Positions 24,425 through 35,673 of a stretch of DNA of 64,000 bases are shown here, one piece after another. Within the stretch, counting starts at the first letter, position 1; the number at the start of each line of letters is the position of its first letter. The translations under genes were made by a program, and so were the position numbers. A model generated the notes under the pieces. The model worked only from the letters and a program-made list of their open reading frames with translations. It was not told where the DNA came from and searched no databases. The stretch is from Monosiga brevicollis MX1 (lineage: Eukaryota > Opisthokonta > Choanoflagellata > Craspedida > Salpingoecidae). The stretch covers positions 2,081,226 to 2,145,225 of the forward strand of contig NW_001865040.1 of the NCBI RefSeq assembly GCF_000002865.3, read 5' to 3'.

Positions 24425-27400
24425 ATGAAGTGCATTATTTTGGTGGCTGGTCATGCCACCCGTCTGGAGCGTGAGCTCTGTGAGCAAGGCGGCACGGTGA
24501 GGCGTCTCGATCTCACCCTTGTTATGTTCAAATCCAACCCCATACAGCACAGCGAGCTTGCACAGAACACATGATCTATAGCCCGTCGGCCTCACATCGA
24601 TCTGACCGCTGGACTGCCTGGTGAATGACCATCATACTTTTCAGGAGTTTCGTCACCTGCGCAATATCCCCAAAGCTTTGCTGCCGGGCCCCGACGGCCA
24701 GGCACTGCTCGACCAGTGGTGGAAGGCAGTCTCGTCCGCCCGACAGCACTTTAGCGACGTCTTTCTCGTGACGGTGCGTAGCATGTCCCTTTGCATTTTT
24801 TCACGGCTGGGCTGCGAAACACGCGTGGCGATAAATGCCCACACGCCAAAAAGACTCGTGTCATAACGTTTTGAGCCTTGTCGCGCTTGATCGGGCCCAT
24901 TGTGGATAGAACGCGGCCAAGTACAAAAATTATGAGCGCTGGGCCACTGCCCGAGGCTTTCCACGTCAGAACATCATTAACGATGGCACCACCAGCGGCA
25001 CCGGTAAAGAAGCTGCTTCACTTGCAGTTCTGGTGTCTCTTCCCCGCGATGACCTAGGAACAGTCTGCTCCGTTGCCCCTGCGCTTGTACCGCCATTTCA
25101 TATGACATTGGCCCTGGTGTAGGTGGAATCGGGGCAGTGGCAGACCTGCGGCTAGCACTGCGATCCAAACGCATTGACGAAGACATTATGGTCGTCTCCG
25201 GCGACATGCTCTTTCACCCTGAATCCTTTGATTTAGACGGCGTGATTGAGTTCTTCAAGCGCAACGAAGGTGATCTGGCCTGCTACTACCAACTTGGGCC
25301 TGACGAAGACCCCTCCACGCGCGGTGTCCTCGAAGTGGACAACCAACATCGCGTCACCAAGTTTGTGGAGAAGCCCACCCGAGCAGAGGACCGAGCCTCG
25401 AGATTAGCCAGCGTGGTCTTTTATTGCTTCCGCCAAGCAAGCTTGCAGAACTTTGAGTGCTTTCTCAAGGAGGTCGAAGGAAAGCACTCTTTTGGCGACT
25501 TTATGGCCTGGCATACCGCTCGTGTAAGGACGTCGGCAGTCGCATGTTTGCTGCAAACACGCCCTACCGTGACCCTCTCATTCCTGCCCCCACCCTTCTT
25601 TCCCCTTCTGCCCCTTCTGCCCCTTCTGCCCCCTACCTGCTTCGTGTACACCGCTGTATCATAGGAGCCCGTTTATGGCATGAAGTTGCCGGATCACTTT
25701 GACCTCATTGGCGAGGTGGGGCTCGAGGAGTATCGCCGCTGCCTGGTCCAAAAGCGCGCTTCCTTTGACACGCCCGTCCAGGAAGCCACAACTTGCCGAG
25801 CCCATGCTCGAGTAGGCTTGATGGGCAATCCCAGCGATGGCTTCAACGGCAAAACCATCAGTCTGTCCATTGCAAACTACTGGGCTGAGGCCACTATCGA
25901 GCCCTCGGCGCGCTTGGTACTAGAGCCACACCCTCTGAACGACCCCAACGAGTTTGGCGGCTTGGCTGACCTCTACACCATCAGTCGCCGCGAAGGGTAC
26001 CAAGGTGTGTACGCTAACCGGCCTGCTGAGGGGCTGTTCTTGTATTGCGTTCCCTGACTGCTTGCCATCCTGTCAGGCGGACTACGCCTCATGCAGGCAA
26101 CCTGCAAGCGCTTTTTTGAGTATTGCCGAGACCAAGGTATTGCGATTGCGCGTCGCAACTTTCGGCTGCGCTATGACACCAACATCCCACGCCAAGTAAG
26201 CGACAGCATGCTGGCACCAAATTTGATGAACTTCCAGCCGCTTCACGACGCTCAACTGGCCCATATCCGTGTGGTTGTAGGTGGGCCTGGCCGGATCCTC
26301 TGCCATTTGCACGTCCATCCTTCAGTGCTTGATGGCCTTTTACCACGTCACCGAGGCAGACATCCCCCGCCCAATTCAGGTTGTCAACCCTGTCCGAGTG
26401 ATCCACTTGACGTTTTTATCCAAATTCAAGATATTCGAAAGGCATTTCTTCTCCGGCAACTGACATGATTGCCCGTCAACTTGGAATTTGTCATAGCCGA
26501 GTTTTGTTCTCAGTGTTGAGACCGGCGAACTGGGCATCAATGCTGGTTTGCAAGACCGCGTCATTCAGGTTTGCTCGATACCGCATGCACTCACGATCTT
26601 GACCATTTGTCAGGGGGGAATGGCCGTACCACATGCTAACCATGCCCTCTTTCCGCCTCTTGACTCTCACTCCTCTATTGTGCGGGCACTCTAGGCATAC
26701 AATGGATGTGTGTACATGGACTTTGGAGCAGAGATCATGAAGCGTGGGCATGGCATCTATGAGTACCTGGACACGAGCAAGGTTAGTTGGCCACGCTTGT
26801 TCAAGAATGCAGACCTGCCTCGCAGCCAAGTTGGGCAGGATCGTATCGATAAATGCCGTTGCCACGCATTTATTTTGCTTCGCTTCGAATTGGCTCGCCC
26901 TAGCTGCCCCAGTTTTGGCTAGGATATCTTGCTGATCCCTCGGATTCAGGCAAGATTCACTCGGATGTGCGTCAGCGCTATGATGCTGGCGAAACTGCTG
27001 CCGTGGAGTAAGTACTGTAGCCACCTTTGGCCCTTGTCCACCACCCTCTCACCGCATCGCGTCGTTGAAATAATTTGTGCCCATCGTCAAATTGACGTAC
27101 TGTGGTGGATTACATCCTGCTGCAGAGGTATGAAGCGCTTTGCATCATTTGCGGAGGAAGCCAAGCAGGCCATTGAAGAAGGCGACCACGGTCGCTTGGC
27201 CGACCTGATGGATGCCAATTTCAGGTTTGTTATCGCAAATCGCAAAGGCATTGGTGGGGGAGGTCTTTTTTTTTTTTTTTTTTTTTTGTTTGTTTGTTTG
27301 TTTGTTTGTTTGTTTTTCAATTGTGCCGACGTGCGCTGTTGTATTACAACTTGGCATCATTTTCCGGTGTTTTGGTGCATTTTGCTTTGCTTGACTTGGA

Positions 27401-27705
27401 TTGCAGCTTGCGACGTGAGATTTATGGCGATGCGTGCCTGGGCGAGGCCAACCTGCGCATGGTGTCGATTGCCAAGAGCTTCAACTCGGTGGGCTTCCAT
27501 TGCGGGCTGTGTTGACCAGAAGCGTAGCAAGCGTTCTTTCTCATGCCAGCGTAAACCCTGTGCGTAGGCCGTCAAGTTTCCGGGCTCGGGCGGTGCAGTG
27601 GTTGGCCTGTGCCGGGATGCCAGTCGCTTGCAGGATCTGCGTGAGGCGTTTGAAGCCGAAGGCTTTGTGTTTGTCATCCTAAAAGCCAACGAGGCTCGTG
27701 CGTAA
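24425..27705 (+). CDS. bifunctional nucleotidyltransferase-glucuronokinase
   Basis: Thirteen exons (24425-24496, 24645-24773, 24910-25003, 25123-25523, 25665-26004, 26077-26195, 26281-26379, 26497-26568, 26695-26781, 26904-27007, 27126-27224, 27407-27488, 27568-27705) close in frame to 611 residues. Residues 1 to about 232 form a sugar-1-phosphate nucleotidyltransferase domain (MKCIILVAGHATRL, NIPKALLPG, VVSGDMLF, VTKFVEKPTR). The rest is a GHMP kinase very like plant glucuronokinase: VGLMGNPSDGFNGKT near 278, YDTNIPRQVGLAGSSA near 380-392, GINAGLQDRV and FPGSGGAVVGL. Such a fusion has been described in zebrafish. The likely job is cytosolic salvage of free glucuronic acid: phosphorylation to glucuronate-1-phosphate, then activation to UDP-glucuronate. 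The start could also be an in-frame Met at 24368, but 24425 begins the conserved beta strand. Confidence 0.9.
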
Positions 27706-27878
27706 GCTTCAAGTGACTCCTGGTGCCTGCCACCTACTCCCGTTGGAGAACTGGTAGAGCCACCACGGCAGAGTTGGGCATAGTGCTGAGTGAAGCGGAA
27801 CTCATCCATCAATCGATTTGAAGAGCTAAAACGGGCTGTTCCGGCGCCTATTGCACTGGCAACAAGTGTTTATGCACA

Positions 27879-29227
27879 TCACTCGAGGCTCTCCGGGCCC
27901 TCATGAAATTCGTCATCCGACCAGTGTTCGCCAGTTGCAGCTCGAGCAGGCTCGCGCAAGCCCTCGCTGGCAGCCGACTCAACCGCGCGGCGGGCTGCTT
28001 GAAAGTCGGCCATACGCAACGCAGGTAGCTTCTGCAAGGGCGTCGTCTGAAGGCACACCACCATGAGTATGGCATGACAAGGGCAGGTAGAGCCTCAGAG
28101 CAAAAGTAAAGCAAAAGAAGGCGTGCAAGCGTAAGCGTACCGTGCGCGACTGTGCAGCCTGCAGGGCATGAGTGGCAGCAAGGCGACAAAGCTCGCGGAG
28201 GTCATTGCCCGAGTAGCCGCCGGTCTCTGCGCCCAGTCGACGAAGGTCCAGATCGCGGTGCTGCAACTCGTCGCGCAGAATGACTTGCAGGATCTGGTGG
28301 CGCTGACGCTCATCCTGGGCAATGATGCACAGACAAGCCGGTGGTGAGAGGAGGCAAACACCGCGATAAACTGGGTGTCCCAATGAACTGGAAGCGCCTC
28401 GATCGAGCACTCGCAACGTACTGGGTGGCCGATGTGGCAAGTACGAGATAGCCGACGCAAGATGGCACGGTCCACATCTGTAGGTCGGTTGGTGGCGCCC
28501 ACCACCACCACTTGGGCGGTTGGGTCTTGTACAAAGCCATCCCACAAGGTCATAAACTGGGCTTTGATCACAGCAGATGACTCGTGGTCCATGCTGCTGC
28601 GGGAGTTGAGGAAGGAATCAATCTCATCGATAAAGATAATGGTTGGAGCCAGCTTGCGGGCCAAGGAGAACACGGCCTCCACCTGTTGACACGTTGAGTA
28701 AGCAGGGCCATGTTAGCAACAGTTGGCCCTACACAGACCCATGGGGATGGTGGTGCTTGAGTGGTCGGGCGGAGTAGTACCAGCTTGGTGCTCTCGCCGT
28801 AGTACTTGTCCATAAAAGAGGAGGGGCGGAGGTTGATGAAGCAGCAATCGCATTCCTTGGCTAAGGCACGCGCCAGCATCGTCTTGCCACAGCCGGGAGG
28901 TCCAAACAAAAGCAAGCCCTTTGGAGGCTTGAGCAGCTTGGAGGCCCCGTAGACACTACTGGGTGAAAGCGCAAGGACGACCTAGTTCCAAGTTGACCCA
29001 GTACCAACGTTATTGAGAATGTGATTAGCAGCGGCCCTGACGCGGCGATAAGGAGCAGCATGGTGTACCTCATTACGAAGAATGTCGATGGTTTGCTGCA
29101 GGCCGCCAACAGCAGAAAAGTCTTCGTCAATATCTTCTGGATCAATGATATCGCTTGCCATGAGTGCCTCGTGTTCCGAAAGTTTGACATCTAGGTGCGT
29201 TTTCCCCCCACGTGCCAACATGGGCAA
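27879..29227 (-). CDS. ATAD1: Msp1/ATAD1-type AAA ATPase (N-terminus unresolved)
   Basis: Five exons on the minus strand (29069 to 29190 or 29227, 28781-28981, 28422-28682, 28141-28314, 27879-28046) give about 320 residues if translation starts at the Met at 29227. Features include VKLSEHE, Walker [14 protein letters not shown], pore loop KYYGEST, Walker [21 protein letters not shown] and sensor GATNRP, matching ATAD1/Msp1, which extracts mislocalised tail-anchored proteins from the outer mitochondrial membrane. The family normally has an N-terminal membrane helix, which is not seen. Either a good acceptor (CCTAG at 29191-29195) joins 29190 to upstream exons near or inside the N run, or this copy is soluble. 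The usual RFHI motif after the arginine fingers reads TCHI. It converges with the glucuronokinase gene, about 170 nt between stops. Confidence 0.85.
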
Positions 29228-29471
29228 GCACAGCAGCGGTGAACCGAGTGCGTTGGGTGTTCAGCTGGGACCAGGATTCCAGGTACTGCAGTCTTTAGGA
29301 AGGGTGAAAGACATGAAGAGAGCACGCTCCTACTTTTGCGCTTCAAGCGATTCAAAATCGTGCGGCCCTAGCAAGACAGCACAGCAAAGCCGACGCAAAC
29401 GGTGCATGAGGCGCAAGGCTGTTGCTGGGCTATTGCTGGTCGGGGGTTTAGGGGGGGGGGGGGGGGGGGGG

Positions 29472-29789
29472 NNNNNNNNNNNNNNNNNNNNNNNNNNNNN
29501 NNNNNNNNNNNNNNNNNNNNNNNNNNNNNNNNNNNNNNNNNNNNNNNNNNNNNNNNNNNNNNNNNNNNNNNNNNNNNNNNNNNNNNNNNNNNNNNNNNNN
29601 NNNNNNNNNNNNNNNNNNNNNNNNNNNNNNNNNNNNNNNNNNNNNNNNNNNNNNNNNNNNNNNNNNNNNNNNNNNNNNNNNNNNNNNNNNNNNNNNNNNN
29701 NNNNNNNNNNNNNNNNNNNNNNNNNNNNNNNNNNNNNNNNNNNNNNNNNNNNNNNNNNNNNNNNNNNNNNNNNNNNNNNNNNNNNNNNN
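29472..29789. other. assembly gap (N run)
   Basis: There are 318 unknown bases between a poly(G) run and a (CT)n tract, a typical failure point for sequencing through simple repeats. Confidence 0.99.
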
Positions 29790-29794
29790 AGCAC

Positions 29795-29997
<203 letters not shown>

Positions 29998-30028
29998 TTG
30001 TGCGCGGGGGAGGGTTGGGATCGGCAGG

Positions 30029-31856
30029 ATGATGCCGAGCGCTCAGCCCGCTGCATCGGCTGGAAAGTACAAGTTTGAAGAGAATGAAACGGTTCTCTGC
30101 CACCACCGTGGTAGTCTCTACGTTGCCAAGGTATATCGACGCACCAGTTGGGCGGTATGGCACACCGCACATGCCTCTGACCATCTCATCTCATTCGGTG
30201 TAGATTCTGAAGCGGGTGCTCCGTCCGCTCGAGGATGCCACGGGCGAGGTGCCGACGTACAAGGTTCACTACCACAAGTGGAGCAAGAAGTGGGTTGCCA
30301 AAACCGACCTGCCTACATATGGCCTCTGCCTCGCCACGCGCATGTCCGCACCCCTCTTTCATATGAAACCAACGAGACGGCTGACCTGCTGGTTCCTGTC
30401 TGTCTGCTTCAGGAACGATGAATTTGTGAGCGAGCAAAGGTTGCTCAAGGATGACCCAGAGAATCGAAAACTGCTTCCTCAAAAGAAACCTCCCAAGTAG
30501 GTTTGATGCAGCCACGACCGGCTGGTATTTGAATCGCCGGTTGACGGGCCTGAGCCTGACGCATCCAGCTGGCGCGCTCAAGTTCTGTCGTGCTTGGTTT
30601 TGCAGGCTCCAGCAGAAGAAGGCGGCCAAGAAACGGCCAACTGCGGCCAGTGCGGCCGGTGGTGACCCCAAGGGTGTGTGATCATTACTCTTCACTCAGG
30701 GGTCAGCCCTACGAGTAGTCTCTGTGCTAACCCTGCGGTCTTGCTCCGTTGTCACGTGTGGCTTTGCTCTCGCAAGCCACCCCCCGCCGCCGTGTGGCCG
30801 GGCGCTCATCAAAATGCTGCTCGCTTTGCCCTTGCTTGAGCGCAGCCAAACAAGCCAAGACTACACCCCGCCACGTCGAGACGGTAGGTCTCGAGGCTGC
30901 TTTAAGCCCGCTGCCATACCCTCGCTATTGGCAGCGTGCCGTCAGGAACTTGTTCAAAACGTTGAGTAGTCTGCTCATGTCCTTGCTTGGCGCGGCGGTG
31001 ACAGATGGATGAGTTTTTAGCTCAGCGCGAGGTTCGACTGAGCATCCCGTTGGAGATTAAAAAGGCCCTCGTAGCCGACTTTCAGGCTGTTGTCAAGCGG
31101 AAGAAGGTGTGCTCGTTATTATGTGTGTGTGCCGGGATCTGCTTGCTTGCGCTGCACAACCTGGCTCACGCTTTCACCCTGAACTTGACCTGGCTGCCTG
31201 TGTATAGCTCGTGCAGTTGCCTCCCCAAATTACAGTGACCGCCGTGTTGGACCAGTTTGTCGAAGCTGGCGTGGCACGCGGCCGCTCCAAATTTGTTCTA
31301 AACGAGCTAACAGATGGTCTCAAGGTAAATATCTTCCTGCGCGAGCCTTGGCCTCCGCCTTCCTCACAAGGTTTCCACCCTGGTTTACTCTTGCCTGCGC
31401 CGATACTCCATACACATGCTTGAATGCAACCATTTGTTATGGCCGCATTATGCTCACGCACGGCTCCTCTTTTTTTGCGTGGGCCAATGTTAGACGTATT
31501 TCCGGCAGTGCTTGGACAAGCAGCTGTTGTATGTCTATGAGCGGTCCCAGTTCCAAGCCTTGGCCTCAGAGCAGAGTGAGATGGACATATGCCTGTCCTA
31601 TGGCACTGTTCATTTATTGCGCTTGTTGGTCAAGCTTCCTGCTCTGCTGGTGCACACAGAGGTCGGTGTGGCAGGCATGCGGGCGCTCGTGCATCTCCTC
31701 GAGGATCTCCTAAAATATATCGCAGAGCGACCCGAGCTACTCGACGGCACCTACATTGAGGCTTCGAAGCGCTACAAAAGTGTGGCCGCTCTCGAGGAGC
31801 CCGCCCCAGCAGAAAAGCGCAAAAAGACTGCTGCCTCGGCCAAAGCGGAAACATAG
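30029..31856 (+). CDS. MRG15: MRG15/MORF4L-type chromatin protein
   Basis: Eight exons (30029-30130, 30204-30289, 30413-30496, 30606-30673, 30846-30883, 31005-31106, 31208-31324, 31494-31856) close in frame to 319 residues. The N-terminal chromo barrel begins KYKFEENETVLCHHRGSLYVAK and contains YKVHYHKWSKKNDEF. A basic linker (KKAAKKRPTAAS) follows, then a C-terminal MRG domain from about residue 127 with VRLSIPLEIKKALVADF and SYGTVHLLRLLVKLP. MRG15 binds methylated H3K36 and is shared by NuA4 acetyltransferase and Rpd3S/Sin3 deacetylase complexes. A second ATG follows at 30032. The last chromo-barrel tryptophan is Asn in this model, and that depends on the chosen splice (AA before GTGGGT). 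Confidence 0.93.
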
Positions 31857-33551
31857 CTTGACTGCATGCCCTTTGCCCTCGTTGAGCCACCCTCCCCTCT
31901 CGTTCATTGAGTGTGGATGGCTACATTCCTGCTCGCTTTTTTCCTTGTTTTCGTTTAGCCTGCACCTGGCTCTGGAGCGGTGCCTGCAGCAGCGAGCCCG
32001 ATATAACTGACATGACCTCCTTTTCGACCAAATTGACGCGCTGAAAGACACAAAGAAGAAACACACACATCATTCACGATGATGATTCTGATGTCAGATG
32101 AATATCAAACACCTCAAGGCAACAGCTTGTGACCGTTTATTTTTGCATGCTCCAAGGTGGACGAGAGCATGATGGAGGAGAAGCTGCACGCGCACATGCT
32201 GGCGCGAATTGAGGGCGATAGCCTGCCAAACGAACTCCTGGGTGGCTTGCTTGGGTTACATGGACAGGTACGCGAACAAGAACCACGTGTGTGCTGCCTT
32301 GACAGCTATTTGTTGGCTGGAGTAGGCACTCACCACGGCCGGCGCGTAGACTTTGGTATCGGCCTTGGATTTGATCGATCGCAAGGGCATCCGGCGACTG
32401 TCCTCGCCACGTCGGCAAGTGTTTGAGGTGTGCAGATCTGATTTTCGATGACCGCGCTTCAAGCCCGGCCTGCTGCATTTGATTTGCCTCACCATGACAG
32501 CCTGTTGATACCAACATTTCCCGCACTCAGGTAACGAGCTCAGCGCAGCAATCATACCTGGTGCTCCTCGAAGCCGGCTTCTGCACCTGCTATGCCTACG
32601 AGAACACGGTACTGAAGGGACAAGCGCTTCGGGTACGCAGCTGTGACTTCCTCGCCACCTTTTGATCTCTCGAGCACACTCTTATTCGCGCTGCCGTCTG
32701 CCTGCCTGCCTCATATCAATAATCAAGTGCAAGCATCTCTTGGCAGCAGAAATCGCAGCTCGCTTTGTGCCAACAGCCCTGCAGAGCGAAAGCGTTTCAG
32801 ATGAGCGCTTAGCCTCCACCATTTGTACACATATGCTCCACAGCGCCACCGCCTAGGACACGCCCATGGATAATAGAATAGCGCTGGCATTCCCCTCTCA
32901 CTTTAAACACTTTGCAAGAGTCTCTGCATTCGTTTTGCTACACGTGCAAGCACCACGCCAGTACGGACGGGACCTGCTGTACAGCCAGACAGCCACATCG
33001 CAGTGCAGCTGTACAATGATCTGGACGAGTCGCCGACGACACAAGCTGCCGGGACGGAGAGCCCCATACACCATCGCGCGCCTGCCATGGCAGGCTGTCC
33101 GCACCAATCGCCTGCATGTGGCTGGTGATTAGATGCGGCCCAAGCCATGCCCTTCTGCCAGTCAGCATGCCACAGTATTGCTCTTGGCAGGCATCCGCAA
33201 TGCTTTCCAGGTCGACATGCCAGGCTTCAAACCCTCCTTTGTTCGCACCAGGCCGGCTACGCGAGCTTGCACTCTTGTTGCTTTTGCCACAGGGCTGCGC
33301 TAAGCAGCAGCTTGCTTTCCCAAAGCTCAGTCCTTGACCCACTGCTTAGATTCAATGCGGTTGGCAAAAGGGACCACTCAGTACCACACCTGTCTGTTAC
33401 AAGCAGCCTGCAATCCTACGACCTTTTTTTTTTTTCCTTCGATTTGACGCTTCAAATTGATCTGCACTTGACTCCCTTACTTGTGCTTCGGTGCCTTTGC
33501 ACGATGCGTGCGTCCAGCGTCGAGAGCATTGAGCACCATTAGCTTTCGACG
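31857..33551. other. interval between MRG15 and the coiled-coil gene, weak coding signals
   Basis: Apart from the candidate small gene at 32169-32869, no gene was recognised. A plus-strand frame near 33189-33305 preceded by a good acceptor (CTTGGCAG) reads GIRNAFQVDMPGFKPSFVRT and is protein-like, but no partner exon could be fixed. Another near 32980-33130 reads DSHIAVQLYNDLDESP. They could belong to one poorly resolved gene. Confidence 0.35.
32169..32869 (+). CDS. hypothetical small multi-exon protein
   Basis: Plus-strand blocks with good splice sites suggest a small gene. One block starts at ATG 32169 (MMEEKLHAHMLARIEGDSLP) and ends GLHGQ before GTACGC near 32268. The next block is about 32531-32632, from CAG to GTACGC, and reads AQQSYLVLLEAGFCTCYAYE. 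A third follows CAG near 32746 and can be read in two frames: one gives QKSQLALCQQPCRAKAF before a stop, the other EIAARFVPTALQSESVSDER ending at TAG near 32854. I do not recognise the family, and the third join is uncertain. It may start earlier, because CCAAG/GTGGACGAG precedes the ATG. Confidence 0.3.
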
Positions 33552-35298
33552 TCAGAACAAACGCAAGGCCGAACCTTCGCCCGCAGCAGGGGTGCCGTCC
33601 TGCAGAAAGCCACCCTCACCAAAGGTCTTTTGTTCCGTTCCACCAGCAAAGCTATTGCCCAAATCAAAGACGGCATCGGCAAAAGCCCCTGAATCCTGGT
33701 TTGGCTGCGGATCACGAAAAAGGTCTAGAACTGCTGCTTGTCTCGTCGATGGAGCTGCGTGCGTGGCTGCAGCGGATCGACCGTGACTCGTAGCAGTCAG
33801 ACCAGCCACGGGTGTGCTCGGCAGGCGCGGCGACGCAAATGCCATGGGGGTGTATCGATCTGCCGGGACGAGCTGCTGCCAGGGCCAGAAGAGATTAGCT
33901 TCAGGTTTGCATGTTGGTGCCCGATGCTTCATACCAACGGCACTCACCAGTGCTGGCGTTTGGTTCAAGGAAGGCGTGGCAAAGGAGCGCTTGGGCGAGG
34001 GTAATGGGGGCACAGAGAGTGGTGGGCGCTCCGTGCGCTTGGATGGTGAGGTAGGAAGGCTCTGCGCCTCATTGGGGCGGTCCATGTTCATGCCCAGCGC
34101 TCTCGGCGATGGATCGCTTCTCGGAGTGGTAGGCACCGATTTGGGCTCGGGTTTGGGCAGTGATGTGGATGTGGGCGCTACGATGCAGCTGGGCTCTTCT
34201 TGGAGCCGGGGGCTGCTTGCGGGGCTGTCAGCTTGGTCGCGATTTTCCTGTACAGGTGAGGCCACGCGTGGGGCTTGCATGTCTGGTGGGTCGGCGCCAT
34301 GCTGCGGGGCTTGCTCGGCTGTTGCAACAGGTTCGTCGACATTGCTTGGTGCTTCTTTGACCTCAGGCTGCCCCGAGTCAACAAGGGCTGAGACACAGAT
34401 GACGGTACATGTCCACGCAGAGGCGATGCCCAAGCACCAGAGTCCACCGCGATTGTCATACAAACAGACGGCATACATAAGTCAATGGACAGCGTCTCTC
34501 AAGCTAGCTCAGCAGTCAGCACCAACGTGCATTACGCACTGAGATCGGCCAGCAGGGTGGCCATGTCAAGCTCGGGCAAGAGGTCAGCTGGGCCATCGCC
34601 CTCCGCAGCAAGCTGACACACGCGTGCTGCCAGATGAGGCTCTTGCTGCGTCAGCTCCTGTTGAAGCGCAGTGGGGAGGGTGGTGCGCAGGCTGTACCAG
34701 AGACAAGATGAGGATGAGATAGCTTAGCACACAACGCCCGAGTCTTGGAAGCGTTGCACCCGTGCCATTCATACCTTTGCTTCTGGTACATGTGAATGAG
34801 GCGCAAGACCTTGCGCTGCGTGTCGAGGCATTGCTGAGTCACATGATCACATTGCGTGGTCGAGCTGCGGCCAAGGACGGGAGAATCCGTTCGATTAGTT
34901 TGATAAGTTTAAGCAAGGCATGTCTAGATGGGACAGGGCAATGGACTGGGCATCGGCACGCACGTTTGGAGCTGGACTTGTTCGGCGGTGATTTTTTGCT
35001 CGATCCGCGCTGCCTCGCTGTCAAGATGCGTTCGACGGGCGCTCAGCACCTCAATACGCTGCTGAAGCTCGCGCTGCTCGCGCTCGACCTGAGCCAGATC
35101 AACATTCAGCTGCTCGATGCGTTGTGCCGTAAAGCTTGCCGAGGCGTCTGGTGAACCAATAGCATTTGGTTTTAACCAACACGAGTATAACATGATCCTG
35201 GGTCATGGGGGCAGGGCTACCAACGAGGTGCAGTGGAACGGACCTTGCTGCTGCAGTTGCTCAAGCAAGCGGACAGCGCTTTCGCGGCGGCCACCCAT
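33552..35298 (-). CDS. unrecognised coiled-coil protein with disordered C-terminus
   Basis: Five exons (35244-35298, 34964-35147, 34775-34864, 34540-34691, 33552-34387) close in frame to 438 residues. The first 120 or so residues are a heptad-rich coiled coil (RIEQLNVDLAQVEREQRELQ, RKVLRLIHMYQKQ), followed by an acidic segment (DLLPELDMATLLADLS). The long C-terminal region is low-complexity and rich in Pro, Ser and Ala, and ends with a conserved-looking block VLDLFRDPQPNQDSGAFADAVFDLGNSFAGG. A 72-nt stretch at 33876-33947 has a perfect donor (GTGAGT), a pyrimidine-rich acceptor and no stop. If spliced out, the protein is 414 residues. No family was recognised. LDLF and DPQP-like motifs hint at a trafficking adaptor, but that is only a guess. 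The gene is divergent from the CofD-like gene. Confidence 0.65.
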
Positions 35299-35673
35299 GG
35301 TGCTGCTAATCCCAGAGTTGGGAGAGTCAAAGCACAAAATCCGATACCGAGCAACTTGTACTGGCCAATCGCCCGTTTGCAAATGTCTCCCTGCTGTCCA
35401 CCACCTCATACAGACGTGAACACTGAGGATTCAACTCCATTGCCTGCAAGACCCTTTCTCCTTTTTATTGCGACGAAACATCTTGGTACACGTACGAGTT
35501 CTTGTTGGAAGGGCAACCTGTAGTTGTGATTTGTCGACAAAACAGACATTTCCCGCCAAAAAAAAACAAAAAGGAGGGGTGTTTTCTGATGCAGTTTTGG
35601 CAAATTTTTGAGGATTGCTTGCTTGTATCAAATAAAGGTGGCAGTGGAGCCTCGACGCGAATGAACGCGACAG
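35299..35673. promoter_or_regulatory. divergent promoter region, coiled-coil gene and CofD-like gene
   Basis: About 375 nt separates the two divergent start codons. It is relatively A/T-rich (35550-35640). No defined element was recognised. Confidence 0.4.

Noticed and set aside
29451-29471. Poly(G) run as a possible G-quadruplex or telomere-like element
   Set aside because: It leads straight into unknown bases and has no repeat unit, so a sequencing artefact is more likely.
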